In this document: one piece after another, positions 6,944 through 14,636 of the stretch
Position numbering within the stretch: the first letter of the stretch is position 1
How the letters are laid out: the number at the start of each line of letters is the position of its first letter
Notes under the pieces: generated by a model
Seen by the model: only the letters and a program-made list of their open reading frames with translations
Told to the model about the DNA's origin: nothing
Database searches by the model: none
Position numbers and translations under genes: made by a program
Assembly: GCA_025454255.1 (NCBI GenBank)
Contig: JALOOU010000030.1
Location: forward strand, 1-32,720
Source: Desulfobacterales bacterium
GTDB taxonomy: Bacteria > Desulfobacterota > Desulfobacteria > Desulfobacterales > SpSt-501
DNA: 32,720 nucleotides
Reading direction: 5' to 3'

Positions 6944-8475
6944 ACCCGCCGCAAGAAGGAGCTGCGGGTCATCCCGGCCCCGACGGAGTCATACAGGATC
7001 AGACGGGCGGCCTGAAGCCCTTTCACGTTTTGGTTGACGGGAAAACCCTGAATGGTGTCGGGCTGAAGCGCCCCGCGCGCCAGATCGTAGGGCAGCCGCT
7101 GCATGCAGACGACCGAGCAGTTGCCGCGCACATGGATGTTGGTCACCATCTTTTCGGCCAAAAACCGGGCGACCGCCTCGCGCTGGGCCGGCCTGCCGTC
7201 CCCCAACACCTGCTCGAGCGTCAGCGGCAGCATGGCGAAGTTGGCCTGGTGTTCGATCAGCAGATCTATATCCGCAAGCGTCAGGCGGTGAGGGCCCAAC
7301 AGCGCCGAGAGATGCGTCTTGGCCCCGCGGGTGGCGTAAAGAAAAACCCCTTTCCCGTCCATGGTGCCGTAGACATCGTCCGCTTCGAATTTGGCTTCGA
7401 TGAAACTCGCAAAACACCCGTGGGTGCGGGTCAGCGTGCCGACGACCCCTCTGCCGGGGGCCGTCGGCGCCGGGGTCGTGGCTTCGATCAGGCTCAGGCG
7501 AACGGGCTCGCCGGGCTTGAGGAACACGGCGGCCATCCGGCGGTAGGTGCCCGAGGCGGTGTAGGCGGCGGCGATCCGCTGAACGGTGCGCGGGTCGCCC
7601 CCGGCGGTCATCAGATCGTAGCCGAAACCCGCACGATACCGCTCATACATCTCGAAGGCCGAGCGGAAATTTCCGAACGCCCCGGCTGCGGCCTCCTGCG
7701 GGAACAACCGCTGCATGAGGGCATGCTGAACCCGGGCGGCGGAGGCCGGAACTCGGCATTCGACCCTGCCCAGCTGGTTGTCTATCAAGATGCCGTCGAG
7801 CCGACCCTCGCGCGCCCAGGGCAGGAGTCCTGCGGCGATGGCGGCGATGAAATCATCGCCGGCCGCGAGCGTCGCTTCGGCCATCACACGGCCGGGCCGG
7901 CCCCCGCCGGCGAGCCCCCCGACGATGAGTGCGGTGGCCAGGGCGTCGTCGCCGAAAATGATGTGGCTGGTGTCGGTGGGCTTGAAGGCCTGGGCGCGAT
8001 GGATGTTCTCGGCGCCGACGACCACGGCGATGTCCCCGGGGGCAAGCCCTCCGGAGAGCGCCAGCAGGTTGAGCAGCTCCACGCTCACGTTGAAGCCGGG
8101 GCAGCCGGCATAGACATCCAACACCAGTGCCCCCGGGCAGGCGTTCCGGATGCGCTCATAAAGGATGAGGCTGGTCGGGCCGGGGTCGCGCTTGTCTTCG
8201 CCCACATTCGTGGCGGAAATCAGAACGCGGATGCGGCTCGGGTCGATGCCGGAGGTGTCGAGCAGGTCATGGAAGGCGGTGAGCCCGATGCGCGCATCGG
8301 TCGGGGCCGCCATGCGGGTGCGCACCCCGATCCGCTCCTCGATGCTCTGGCGGGTGACCGGGATCCCGCCCTTGAAGACCATGCCCCTGTTCTCGTAAAT
8401 CGAGTTGTCCACGAGCGTACCGCCGTTCCAGGCCCCCTGGGCGAGGATGTCCACTACGAAATCCGCAGCCGCCAT
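6940..8475 (-). CDS. FabH-like 3-oxoacyl-ACP synthase III family protein, unusually long
   Basis: A 511-residue thiolase-fold condensing enzyme of the FabH family, far longer than the usual 320 or so residues. The catalytic triad is recognisable: C125 in VYAGCPGFNVSVELL, H409 in LLIEHQANFAM and N452 in VRGNCSVVC. The N-terminal part (TRQSIEERIGVRTR) and the GDDALATALIVGG segment also fit. The extra length lies between the cysteine and histidine halves, in about residues 210-390. FabH enzymes start acyl chains from acyl-CoA and malonyl-ACP; relatives make hydroxymethylglutaryl-CoA or polyketide starters, and the substrate here is unknown. It begins 14 bases after the YchF-like gene, whose end carries its ribosome binding site (GAGAGGG), so the two are probably co-translated. 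The stops of this gene and the NERD gene overlap tail to tail. Confidence 0.85.
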   Translation of the reverse strand: MAAADFVVDILAQGAWNGGTLVDNSIYENRGMVFKGGIPVTRQSIEERIGVRTRMAAPTDARIGLTAFHDLLDTSGIDPSRIRVLISATNVGEDKRDPGPTSLILYERIRNACPGALVLDVYAGCPGFNVSVELLNLLALSGGLAPGDIAVVVGAENIHRAQAFKPTDTSHIIFGDDALATALIVGGLAGGGRPGRVMAEATLAAGDDFIAAIAAGLLPWAREGRLDGILIDNQLGRVECRVPASAARVQHALMQRLFPQEAAAGAFGNFRSAFEMYERYRAGFGYDLMTAGGDPRTVQRIAAAYTASGTYRRMAAVFLKPGEPVRLSLIEATTPAPTAPGRGVVGTLTRTHGCFASFIEAKFEADDVYGTMDGKGVFLYATRGAKTHLSALLGPHRLTLADIDLLIEHQANFAMLPLTLEQVLGDGRPAQREAVARFLAEKMVTNIHVRGNCSVVCMQRLPYDLARGALQPDTIQGFPVNQNVKGLQAARLILYDSVGAGMTRSSFLRRV

Positions 8476-8489
8476 CGGCCTTGTCCCTC

Positions 8490-9500
8490 TCAGACGTTAA
8501 ACCGGAAGTTGATGATATCCCCGTCCATGACCTCGTAGGTCTTTCCCTCTAAGCGAAACGTGCCGCGGCGGCGCGCCTCGGCCATGGAGCCGGCCGCCAT
8601 GAGATCCTCGTAGGCGATCGCCTCCGCGCGGATGAACCCTTTCTGGAAGTCGGTGTGGATGACGCCGGCGGCCTCCACGGCCGGGGTGCCACGACGAATG
8701 GTCCAGGCGCGGACTTCGTCGCTGCCGACGGTGAAAAAGGAGGCCAGCCCCAGCACGTCGTAGGACAAGCGGATCATCAGATCCATGGCGGAGGCATCGA
8801 TGCCGTATTCGGCCATGAAGACGCCGACCTCTTCGGCGCCCATGCGCGCGAGCTCCTGCTCGAGCTTGCCGCGCAGCACCAGGCAGCGCTCCCGGGCGGC
8901 CGTCTCGCCGATCACCGGCGGCCTGAGGTCGCCTTCGTCGTTGTTGAACACCACCAGGACCGGTTTGGCCGAAAGCAGCGTGAACCCCCTGAGAGTTTTG
9001 GAAGCGGCAAGCTCCGGCCGGTGCCGCAGGGGGACCTCCGTTTCCAGCAGGTTGCGGCTGTCGGTCAGCAGCTGGAGCTCTTCCGCGGGCGTCTTTTTTC
9101 CGCGGCGTTGATCGAGACCGATGCGCTCCAAGCGCTTTTCCACCTGCACCAGGTCGGAGAGGATCAGCTCCTGGTCGAGCGCCCGCAGGTCCTTGAGCGG
9201 GTTGCGCTCCGGCCCATGGTTGCGCACCACGTGGATCAGCGCATCGCATTCTTTCACGGCCAGCCACGGATGTTGGTCTTTTTTCGATCCCCCGGTCCCG
9301 GGCAGCAGGTACTCCACCTGGGCATAGATCGTCTTGCGCGGCTCGAACATGCGGCTCAACGCATCGACGCGTTCGTCGGGCACCCGGACCACGGCGATTC
9401 GATCCTCGCCGCGCAGGGCGGAGTCCGTTTCTTGGCGAGTGAGCGCCTCAAAGATCGTTGAGCGCCCCGCCAGGGGCAGCCCGATGATTCCCAGTTTCAT
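8490..9500 (-). CDS. YchF-like Obg-family NTPase with altered P-loop
   Basis: A 336-residue protein with the YchF layout: an N-terminal P-loop NTPase domain, a helical insert and a C-terminal TGS/DUF933 domain (GVIHTDFQKGFIRAEAIAY, GKTYEVMDGDIINFRFNV). The P-loop reads G7-L-P-L-A-G12-R13-S14, so the nearly invariant lysine is arginine. The base-recognition motif is NNDE, the NxxE form of YchF that prefers ATP, instead of NKxD. YchF/OLA1 proteins bind ribosomes and act in stress regulation. ATG at 9500 is chosen over an upstream start at 9509 because the MKLGIIGLP start is standard and AAAGGTG lies upstream. The adjacent downstream gene is the FabH-like ketosynthase. This may be a diverged paralogue rather than the housekeeping copy. 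Confidence 0.87.
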   Translation of the reverse strand: MKLGIIGLPLAGRSTIFEALTRQETDSALRGEDRIAVVRVPDERVDALSRMFEPRKTIYAQVEYLLPGTGGSKKDQHPWLAVKECDALIHVVRNHGPERNPLKDLRALDQELILSDLVQVEKRLERIGLDQRRGKKTPAEELQLLTDSRNLLETEVPLRHRPELAASKTLRGFTLLSAKPVLVVFNNDEGDLRPPVIGETAARERCLVLRGKLEQELARMGAEEVGVFMAEYGIDASAMDLMIRLSYDVLGLASFFTVGSDEVRAWTIRRGTPAVEAAGVIHTDFQKGFIRAEAIAYEDLMAAGSMAEARRRGTFRLEGKTYEVMDGDIINFRFNV

Positions 9501-9610
9501 CGACAACACCTTTTGTGCGGCAGCGGGCCCCGCGGCCGTGCAGGTTCCGCAGGGCGAGTGGCGGGTCGGCCCCGGGTCGAGGAGAGCGTTCGGGTCATCC
9601 CCATGATGCC

Positions 9611-10102
9611 CTATTTCCCCGCTTTGGCGAATTCGCTGAAATCAAATGTCCCCGAAGCGTCGAAGGGAAGCGACGGCGGCAGCAGCGCATCGCCCCCAAT
9701 CCGCAGGTGGCCCCTTGCCCGGTAGGCGATTTCGCCGGATGGGAGGATGCCGATCATGCTCGTGAGCATCCGAATCACGGACGAGTAGGTCTGCACCTCG
9801 ACCAGGTTGGATCCGTAGGCAGGGACGGTCACCGGATTGCTGGCAGCCCCGCTGGCGAAGGGCTGACCGTTGATCTCCAAGTCCAGGCTGACGGCGCGGA
9901 CCTCCAGATCGACATCGTTTGGGTTGATCACGCGCAGTTGCAGCATGAATGCGGTTTCCAGCCCGGAGCTCTGCTGGACCCGGATGTCGGCCAGCGAAAT
10001 GCGAGGCGGCTCCAGGCGTTTTCCGATGCCCGCGCAGCCCATCAGCGCCAGGATCGCCCCGCAGGCTGCGGCGGCCTTTGCGATGGAAGGGAAAGCGTTC
10101 AT
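9611..10102 (-). CDS. LEA type 2 (WHy-domain) family lipoprotein
   Basis: A 163-residue predicted lipoprotein. The signal peptide ends in the lipobox L20-M21-G22-C23, so the mature protein should be lipid-anchored in the envelope. The remainder resembles LEA type 2 / WHy domains: an extended beta-rich region with LRVINPNDVDLEVRAVSLDLEINGQPF, recognisable by the INPNDVDLEV motif, and later ALLPPSLPFDASGTFDF. The start at 10102 is supported by GAGGTG just upstream, which overlaps the end of the AsmA-like gene. It lies seven bases after that gene's stop, so the pair is an operon. The precise function is unknown; an envelope-lipid role alongside the AsmA-like protein is plausible. Confidence 0.82.
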   Translation of the reverse strand: MNAFPSIAKAAAACGAILALMGCAGIGKRLEPPRISLADIRVQQSSGLETAFMLQLRVINPNDVDLEVRAVSLDLEINGQPFASGAASNPVTVPAYGSNLVEVQTYSSVIRMLTSMIGILPSGEIAYRARGHLRIGGDALLPPSLPFDASGTFDFSEFAKAGK

Positions 10103-10109
10103 TCGCACC

Positions 10110-12062
10110 TCATTTTTTCCCGGGCAGGATGTTCCTGAGCACCCCGCCGGCCTTCTCCTTAAGCGGTGTGCCGCCCGCAGCACCCGTTGGGGGCAGAATG
10201 CCCTTCAACTGGTCTCTGGCCAGGGATTCGAGGTCGGGGCGGAATACGGGGCTGGCGAAGCTGCCCGACACCAAAACGGGAACGGACAACCCGGTACGCT
10301 CCTTGGCGTCGCCCTGGCCCTTGATGGTGCCGACGAGCTTGGGCTCCACCCTGAAATCCAGTATTTCCCGTACGAGATCGGCGCTCCCGGCGGCTTGCAG
10401 CCGCAAGAGCGGGGAGCGCAGCAGCGCCTCGGGGGTCCTGAACACCCCGTTTTGAATGGTGAAGGGCACGGCCAGCTCCGAAAAATCGGTGCGCGGCTTG
10501 GGCCCGGAGGGGGCCTCGCCCGCAAACGCCGTTTTCACGTTGCGCACCATGTTGGCCAAGTCGACCCCCACGACGGCGCCGTCTGCGAAATCGATGCGGC
10601 CCTGGCCGTTTAGCGACTGCTTGAGGCTGGCCGGATCCTCTCCGGCCAGCGAAAGGCCGAGGCGAGCGCTGGCGGCGCCTTCGATGAAATCCTTTCCGAC
10701 CAGGTCCTTGAGCAGCGGGTTCGCCTGCACCTGGTCGACCGCCAGCTGAACCTCGGTGACCGGGCGTTCACCCTTGACGTTTACAACGGCCTTGCCGGAC
10801 GCGCGCCCCTGATAGAGTTTGAGGTCGAAGGGGTCCGCGGAGAGGACGCCATCCCGGGCGAAAATCTTGAGGGTTACATTGTCGACCTTGGCCTTGGCGA
10901 CAGCGAGTCGGCCGATTTGGATCGTTCCATCCATGACCAGTCTGCGCAGCGGCCCGTAGTCCGTTTTTGCATTCGCGGCGACCGCGGGGGATGGTGCCGG
11001 CCCAGCCGTTTTCGCTTCGGCCGGCGGGGGCAGGTAGCGGTCGAGGTCGATCTGATCCAGGCTCAGTTCAAAGGCGACGCTGGGCCTGTTGAACTCCTTG
11101 GCCGTCAGGTTGAAGTTCACTTTGGATTGGTCCAACTCGAGCGTGCCGTCACTCAGCCTGAAACTGTCTGCCCCAGCCTTAACCGCTGCCTTCAAACTCA
11201 ACCGTTCCAGGGCGTTGGGATCCGCAGTCGCCGGCGGGCTCAGGCCGAACTCGGCCAACAGCTTGCGCGGCGAGAATTCCGCCACATCGATCGCGGCCTC
11301 CGCACGGGGACCGGCGAGCAGGTTTTCCAGGGCGCCCGTGGCCAGCAGCTTGAGCTGGCCGGCAGCCTCCACCGTGAGCTGTACAGGGACCCTGCCCTTG
11401 CCGATGTTTTCTCCCACCGGTCCGAAACGCCCTTGCGCCGAGACCGGTTTGCGATTGACTGCGGCACTCAGAGAAAATTCAACGGGCCGGTCGAGGGTCA
11501 CATCCTTCAGGCTCAGGTTGACGCCGGAGAGGTCGTGCCGGCTGCCTTTTTTGTGGTCGATCAGCGCGATGCCCCCTTCGCGAATGCTCACCTCACCGGC
11601 CGCCAGGGATTGGAACGGCAGCCCGGTGCCTGGGGCGGCAGGTTTAGCCCCTGCCGCCGGCTGGGATCCGAAGTCGTAGTTGACGCGGCCGTCTTTGTTT
11701 TTGACCAGAAAAACAACGGGGTCGGAAACCACCAAGCGGTCGACGCGAACGTCGCGAAACAGCAGGGGCAGCAGTTTCACCCGAACCTCGAAAGCCTTGA
11801 TGGTCACGAACTCCGGCTCGGCGAAACCCGCCGGATTACCCAGCCTAAGCTCCTCAAACGAAACCCCGGCCCAGGGGAAAAGGGAGAGACGAACGTCACC
11901 GCCCACTGAAAAAGTGCGGCCGGTGGCCGCAGAGACCATTTTTTCGAGCGGCTCGCGGAAGGCCCTGGCGTCGATGAACCGTGGAATGATCAATAGGGCG
12001 GCAATTACGGTTACGACCAGGAAAAGCAGAGCGATGCCAACCCATTTTACGGCCGATTTCAA
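10110..12062 (-). CDS. AsmA family protein
   Basis: A 650-residue AsmA-family protein. One N-terminal membrane helix (about residues 6-27) precedes the conserved start of the AsmA domain (IPRFIDARAFREPLEKMVSAATGR, identified by its LEKMVSAATGR core). A long beta-rich periplasmic region follows, with the C-terminal AsmA part containing SLNGQGRIDFADGAVVGVDLANMVRN, identified by its GRIDFADGAVVGVDLA core. AsmA-like proteins are inner-membrane anchored and bridge the periplasm; several act in phospholipid transport to the outer membrane. The start is TTG at 12062 immediately before the membrane helix, with GGGGGAC upstream; the next ATG would remove the helix. It is co-oriented with the LEA2 lipoprotein gene seven bases downstream. 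Ala/Pro-rich stretches near the middle look like linker insertions. Confidence 0.88.
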   Translation of the reverse strand: MKSAVKWVGIALLFLVVTVIAALLIIPRFIDARAFREPLEKMVSAATGRTFSVGGDVRLSLFPWAGVSFEELRLGNPAGFAEPEFVTIKAFEVRVKLLPLLFRDVRVDRLVVSDPVVFLVKNKDGRVNYDFGSQPAAGAKPAAPGTGLPFQSLAAGEVSIREGGIALIDHKKGSRHDLSGVNLSLKDVTLDRPVEFSLSAAVNRKPVSAQGRFGPVGENIGKGRVPVQLTVEAAGQLKLLATGALENLLAGPRAEAAIDVAEFSPRKLLAEFGLSPPATADPNALERLSLKAAVKAGADSFRLSDGTLELDQSKVNFNLTAKEFNRPSVAFELSLDQIDLDRYLPPPAEAKTAGPAPSPAVAANAKTDYGPLRRLVMDGTIQIGRLAVAKAKVDNVTLKIFARDGVLSADPFDLKLYQGRASGKAVVNVKGERPVTEVQLAVDQVQANPLLKDLVGKDFIEGAASARLGLSLAGEDPASLKQSLNGQGRIDFADGAVVGVDLANMVRNVKTAFAGEAPSGPKPRTDFSELAVPFTIQNGVFRTPEALLRSPLLRLQAAGSADLVREILDFRVEPKLVGTIKGQGDAKERTGLSVPVLVSGSFASPVFRPDLESLARDQLKGILPPTGAAGGTPLKEKAGGVLRNILPGKK

Positions 12063-12098
12063 AATGTCCCCCGATCAGGTGTCCGGTTGATTGAACGT

Positions 12099-12258
12099 TG
12101 AGGGGCTCGCAAAAAGTCCCTGACACGGACGACGTTGTAAAGGGTCCAGGATCGAGGCGCGCAACCTCCGCGTCGCCAAACGGTTCCCGCCAGGGCGGGA
12201 ACGCAGCGACCGCGGGATGAAGCGCAACGCAGATAGTGGGGTTTTTACGAAGTCGTCA
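12099..12258. repeat. MITE-like element with imperfect terminal inverted repeats
   Basis: The left end starts TGAGGGGCTCGCAAAAAGTC and the complement of the right end starts TGACGACTTCGTAAAAACCC. They share the pattern TGA-N5-TCG-N-AAAAA-N2-CC over about twenty bases. The interior holds a strong hairpin at 12183-12202 (GTTCCCGCC with GGCGGGAAC). There is no coding potential. Such short non-coding elements with inverted ends are typical of dispersed intergenic repeats, but only one copy is visible here, so mobility is an inference. Together with the bases up to 12553 it fills the 491-base gap between the AsmA-like gene and the next gene. Confidence 0.5.
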
Positions 12259-12476
12259 CCGGTATCGGTTGCTGATCTCTTTTAACTCGGCAACCCGTCG
12301 ATAACAAGCGCAAATGCAGCGCGCGGTAGCTGTTCCGCCGCTGCCCCTGAGTTGCCGAGGTTTTGTGTAAGCATGGGCTACCATATGCATCATTTGGCGG
12401 CAGTTCAACCAGTTAGAGCCTTTCGCTTTTGATCCTTGAGGATCAATTGCATCTACATGTTGGGGCATAGGGTTAT

Positions 12477-12505
12477 TTGACACACAATTGGAAGAGTGTT
12501 ACGAT
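12477..12505 (+). promoter_or_regulatory. Sigma70-type promoter for the NrdD-type zinc protein gene
   Basis: A perfect -35 box TTGACA (12477-12482), a 17-base spacer and a -10 box TACGAT (12500-12505, four of six) lie 49 bases before the start codon at 12554. The surrounding 300 bases are clearly AT-richer (about 48 percent GC by hand count over 12241-12540) than the neighbouring genes. This is one of the best promoter matches in the window. Confidence 0.6.
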
Positions 12506-12553
12506 AAGTACTCAATTCACAGATGAACATACGGGAAGGGAGACCAAGGCCTC

Positions 12554-12889
12554 ATGATGACCATCGCGAGACTGCACGACCTGTTTGAATCTCACGCCGG
12601 CAGCACCACGTTGAGCTTTGAAGGCAGGTGCCACGATTGCCAGAAGGATATGAATGTCATGGTGGCGTTAAGCCCGGAGGGTTTTGACATCAGCGGCGGA
12701 GCGCTCTTCGAACCGGAGCCGGACAAGTTTTTCACCAAGTGCGACGAGTGCTACCGCAGCTCCCCCCGGCTTTCCGGCTATCAAACGTGCGAGGTCTACA
12801 GCCGGGTGGTAGGGTATCTGCGCCCCGTTTCCCAGTGGAACGAGGGCAAGCAGGCGGAGTTTGCCGACCGAAAACACTATCGGGTCTGA
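12554..12889 (+). CDS. Stand-alone NrdD C-terminal-like zinc domain protein
   Basis: A 111-residue protein whose C-terminal third resembles the extreme C-terminus of class III anaerobic ribonucleotide reductase (NrdD): CEVYSRVVGYLRP (79-91), W95-N96-E97-G98-K99 and AEFADR (101-106). Two CxxC pairs, C26/C29 and C63/C66, could bind one zinc ion, as the four cysteines in NrdD do, though spaced differently. No glycyl-radical motif and no catalytic NrdD domain are present. It may help assembly or activation of a reductase encoded elsewhere, or be a repurposed zinc domain. The start at 12554 has GGGAAGGGAG and AAGG upstream; an ATG at 12557 is equally possible. It has its own promoter and probably its own terminator, so it is a single-gene unit. 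Confidence 0.72.
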   Translation: MMTIARLHDLFESHAGSTTLSFEGRCHDCQKDMNVMVALSPEGFDISGGALFEPEPDKFFTKCDECYRSSPRLSGYQTCEVYSRVVGYLRPVSQWNEGKQAEFADRKHYRV

Positions 12890-12905
12890 GAATCGAAACG
12901 ATTGA

Positions 12906-12943
12906 GGGGCTCGCGTTCACCGAAGCGCGCCCTTGTTTTTCTT
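12906..12943 (+). terminator. Candidate Rho-independent terminator after the NrdD-type gene
   Basis: GGGG (12906-12909), two unpaired bases and CGCG (12912-12915) can pair with CGCG and CCC (12926-12932) across a ten-base loop. The run TTGTTTTTCTT follows directly. It lies 17 bases after the stop codon, between convergent genes. The bulge lowers certainty. Confidence 0.5.
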
Positions 12944-12971
12944 ATCGTCAACCACCCCCGCCCATGGCAGG

Positions 12972-14414
12972 TCATTGCCTGCGGCCGGCCAGGGCGCTCT
13001 GGAGCTTTTCGGCCAGCGCGCCGAAAGACCCCTTTGTCGACGGGGAAAAGCTCTGCCAGTCGCCCTCCTCTCCCGCGTTGGCCGGGACCAGCGAGATCCG
13101 GCGCTTGGGCACGTTGACCTCCTCCACCGCTACCAAAACGGTCTCTCCCTCGCGGAGTTTTTCCAGCGCTGCGGCCGCCGCTGACCTCCGAATGGCCCCC
13201 AGGGGAAGCAGGCCGGTGATGCCGGGCGCCAAGCGCACAAAAATACCGAACTTCTCCCTTTTTTCAACCACCCCTTCCACCCGCTTACCGGCCGGGAACC
13301 GCTCGATGGCCTCGGCCCACGGGTCGCCTTCGGCCTCTTTGAGGCTCAACGCGATGCGACGCTTCTCCAGGTCCACGGCTTTGACGGAAACCGTGACCGT
13401 ATCCCCGGCCGTCAGCAGCTCCTCCACCTTCATCACCCGGCGCGTGTAGCTCATTTCGCTGATGTGAATCAGCCCTTCAAGCCCCGGGGCGATTTCCACA
13501 AAAGCGCCGAAGTTCATGCAGCGGGTGACGCGCCCCTTGACCACATCCCCCGGCCGCAGCTTTTCTTCCGCGCTGAGCCAGGGGTCCTCCTCCAATTGGC
13601 GGATGGACAAGCCGATCTTGGCCGGCTTCTCCCCCGCAGCCGGCTCGATGCCGAGCACCTTGACGCGCACCCGATCCCCGGGGCTGAGAACCTCCTCGGG
13701 AAGCGCCGTCCGGGAGTAGCTGATCTCGGAGACGTGGACCATGCCCTCCACCCCGGGGGCGAGTGCAACGAAAGCACCGTAGGGCATCAAGCGCGTGACC
13801 TTGCCGTCGAGCACGTCACCGGACTTCAGCGACTCCATAAATTTCTTTTTCTGCGCCTCCAGCTCCCGGCTCAGCAAGCTGCGCCGGGAGACCACGATGT
13901 TGCGGCCCTTGTCCTCGAAGCGGGTGACCAGGAATTGATAGGTCGCGCCGACGTGGGAGGCGGGGTCCTGCACCGGGACGATGTCGATCTGGCTGATGGG
14001 GCAGAAGGCCCGACGCTGCATGATGTCGACGATGAAGCCCCCCTTGCAGGGCTCTTTGACCTTGCCCTCCACCGGGGCCTTCTTTTGGTAGGCCTCCCGC
14101 AGGGCTTGGGCCCCGCCGGCGCCGGAGACGGCTCGGGAAAGCCTGATTTCGTTTTCGCCCACGGCCGCCACGTAAAGCTCAAGCTCGTCGCCCTCGCTGA
14201 GACCCAGGCGTCCCTCGGCATCGAGGAGCTCCGCTTTGTCGACCACGGCGTCGATCTTCGTGCCGGTGTCGACGAAGACCGTGTCCTTGCCGATCGAAAC
14301 GATGCGTCCCTTGACCCGGTCGCCGATGCGGACCTCGACGGATTTCTCCACGCTGTAGGCGTCGAGCAATGCAGCAAAACTCTCTTCAGTGGATGGTTCG
14401 GTTTGTTCGGTCAT
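12972..14414 (-). CDS. Multi-S1-domain RNA-binding protein (ribosomal protein S1-like)
   Basis: A 480-residue protein built of five S1-type OB folds, at roughly residues 28-98, 108-178, 196-272, 285-358 and 370-440, ending in a short Ser/Lys-rich tail. Domains three and four carry the clearest S1 signatures (YGAFVALAPGVEGMVHVSEIS and FGAFVEIAPGLEGLIHISEMS, differing at a few positions). Ribosomal S1 normally has six domains and about 550-570 residues in related bacteria, so this could be a short S1 or a paralogue used in mRNA binding or translation control. GGGAGGCAGGG lies before the ATG at 14414. Upstream, GGGCAG and CTGCCC (14445-14463) form a small inverted repeat around CGATCGA, which could be a regulatory hairpin. 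Confidence 0.85.
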   Translation of the reverse strand: MTEQTEPSTEESFAALLDAYSVEKSVEVRIGDRVKGRIVSIGKDTVFVDTGTKIDAVVDKAELLDAEGRLGLSEGDELELYVAAVGENEIRLSRAVSGAGGAQALREAYQKKAPVEGKVKEPCKGGFIVDIMQRRAFCPISQIDIVPVQDPASHVGATYQFLVTRFEDKGRNIVVSRRSLLSRELEAQKKKFMESLKSGDVLDGKVTRLMPYGAFVALAPGVEGMVHVSEISYSRTALPEEVLSPGDRVRVKVLGIEPAAGEKPAKIGLSIRQLEEDPWLSAEEKLRPGDVVKGRVTRCMNFGAFVEIAPGLEGLIHISEMSYTRRVMKVEELLTAGDTVTVSVKAVDLEKRRIALSLKEAEGDPWAEAIERFPAGKRVEGVVEKREKFGIFVRLAPGITGLLPLGAIRRSAAAAALEKLREGETVLVAVEEVNVPKRRISLVPANAGEEGDWQSFSPSTKGSFGALAEKLQSALAGRRQ

Positions 14415-14578
14415 GACAGCCCTGCCTCCCGGTTGATAATGATCGGGCAGCGATCGACTGCCCGCAGCGCCTACTTACCAGCCCTGGAGGCCCGATTCAA
14501 GCTCAAAGCATGCGTCGGAAAGGGCCCGCGCCGATGTCCGGCCCTTGACCCCGAAACGGCAAGCGCTGGCTGCAGGAG

Positions 14579-14607
14579 TTGTCTTTTTACCGGTTCAACC
14601 TTATTAT
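14579..14607 (+). promoter_or_regulatory. Candidate promoter for the htpX-like gene
   Basis: TTGTCT (14579-14584) and TATTAT (14602-14607) are separated by 17 bases and match sigma70-type boxes at four and five of six positions. They lie about 30 bases before the start at 14637, in the divergent intergenic region with the S1-like gene. Confidence 0.45.
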
Positions 14608-14636
14608 TCTGGAAAATTCGATAAAGGGTGGACGAC

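Noticed and set aside
12256..12483. 75-codon minus-strand open frame in the AT-richer gap
   Set aside because: No ribosome binding site, no recognised family, and it lies over the leader and promoter region of the NrdD-type gene.
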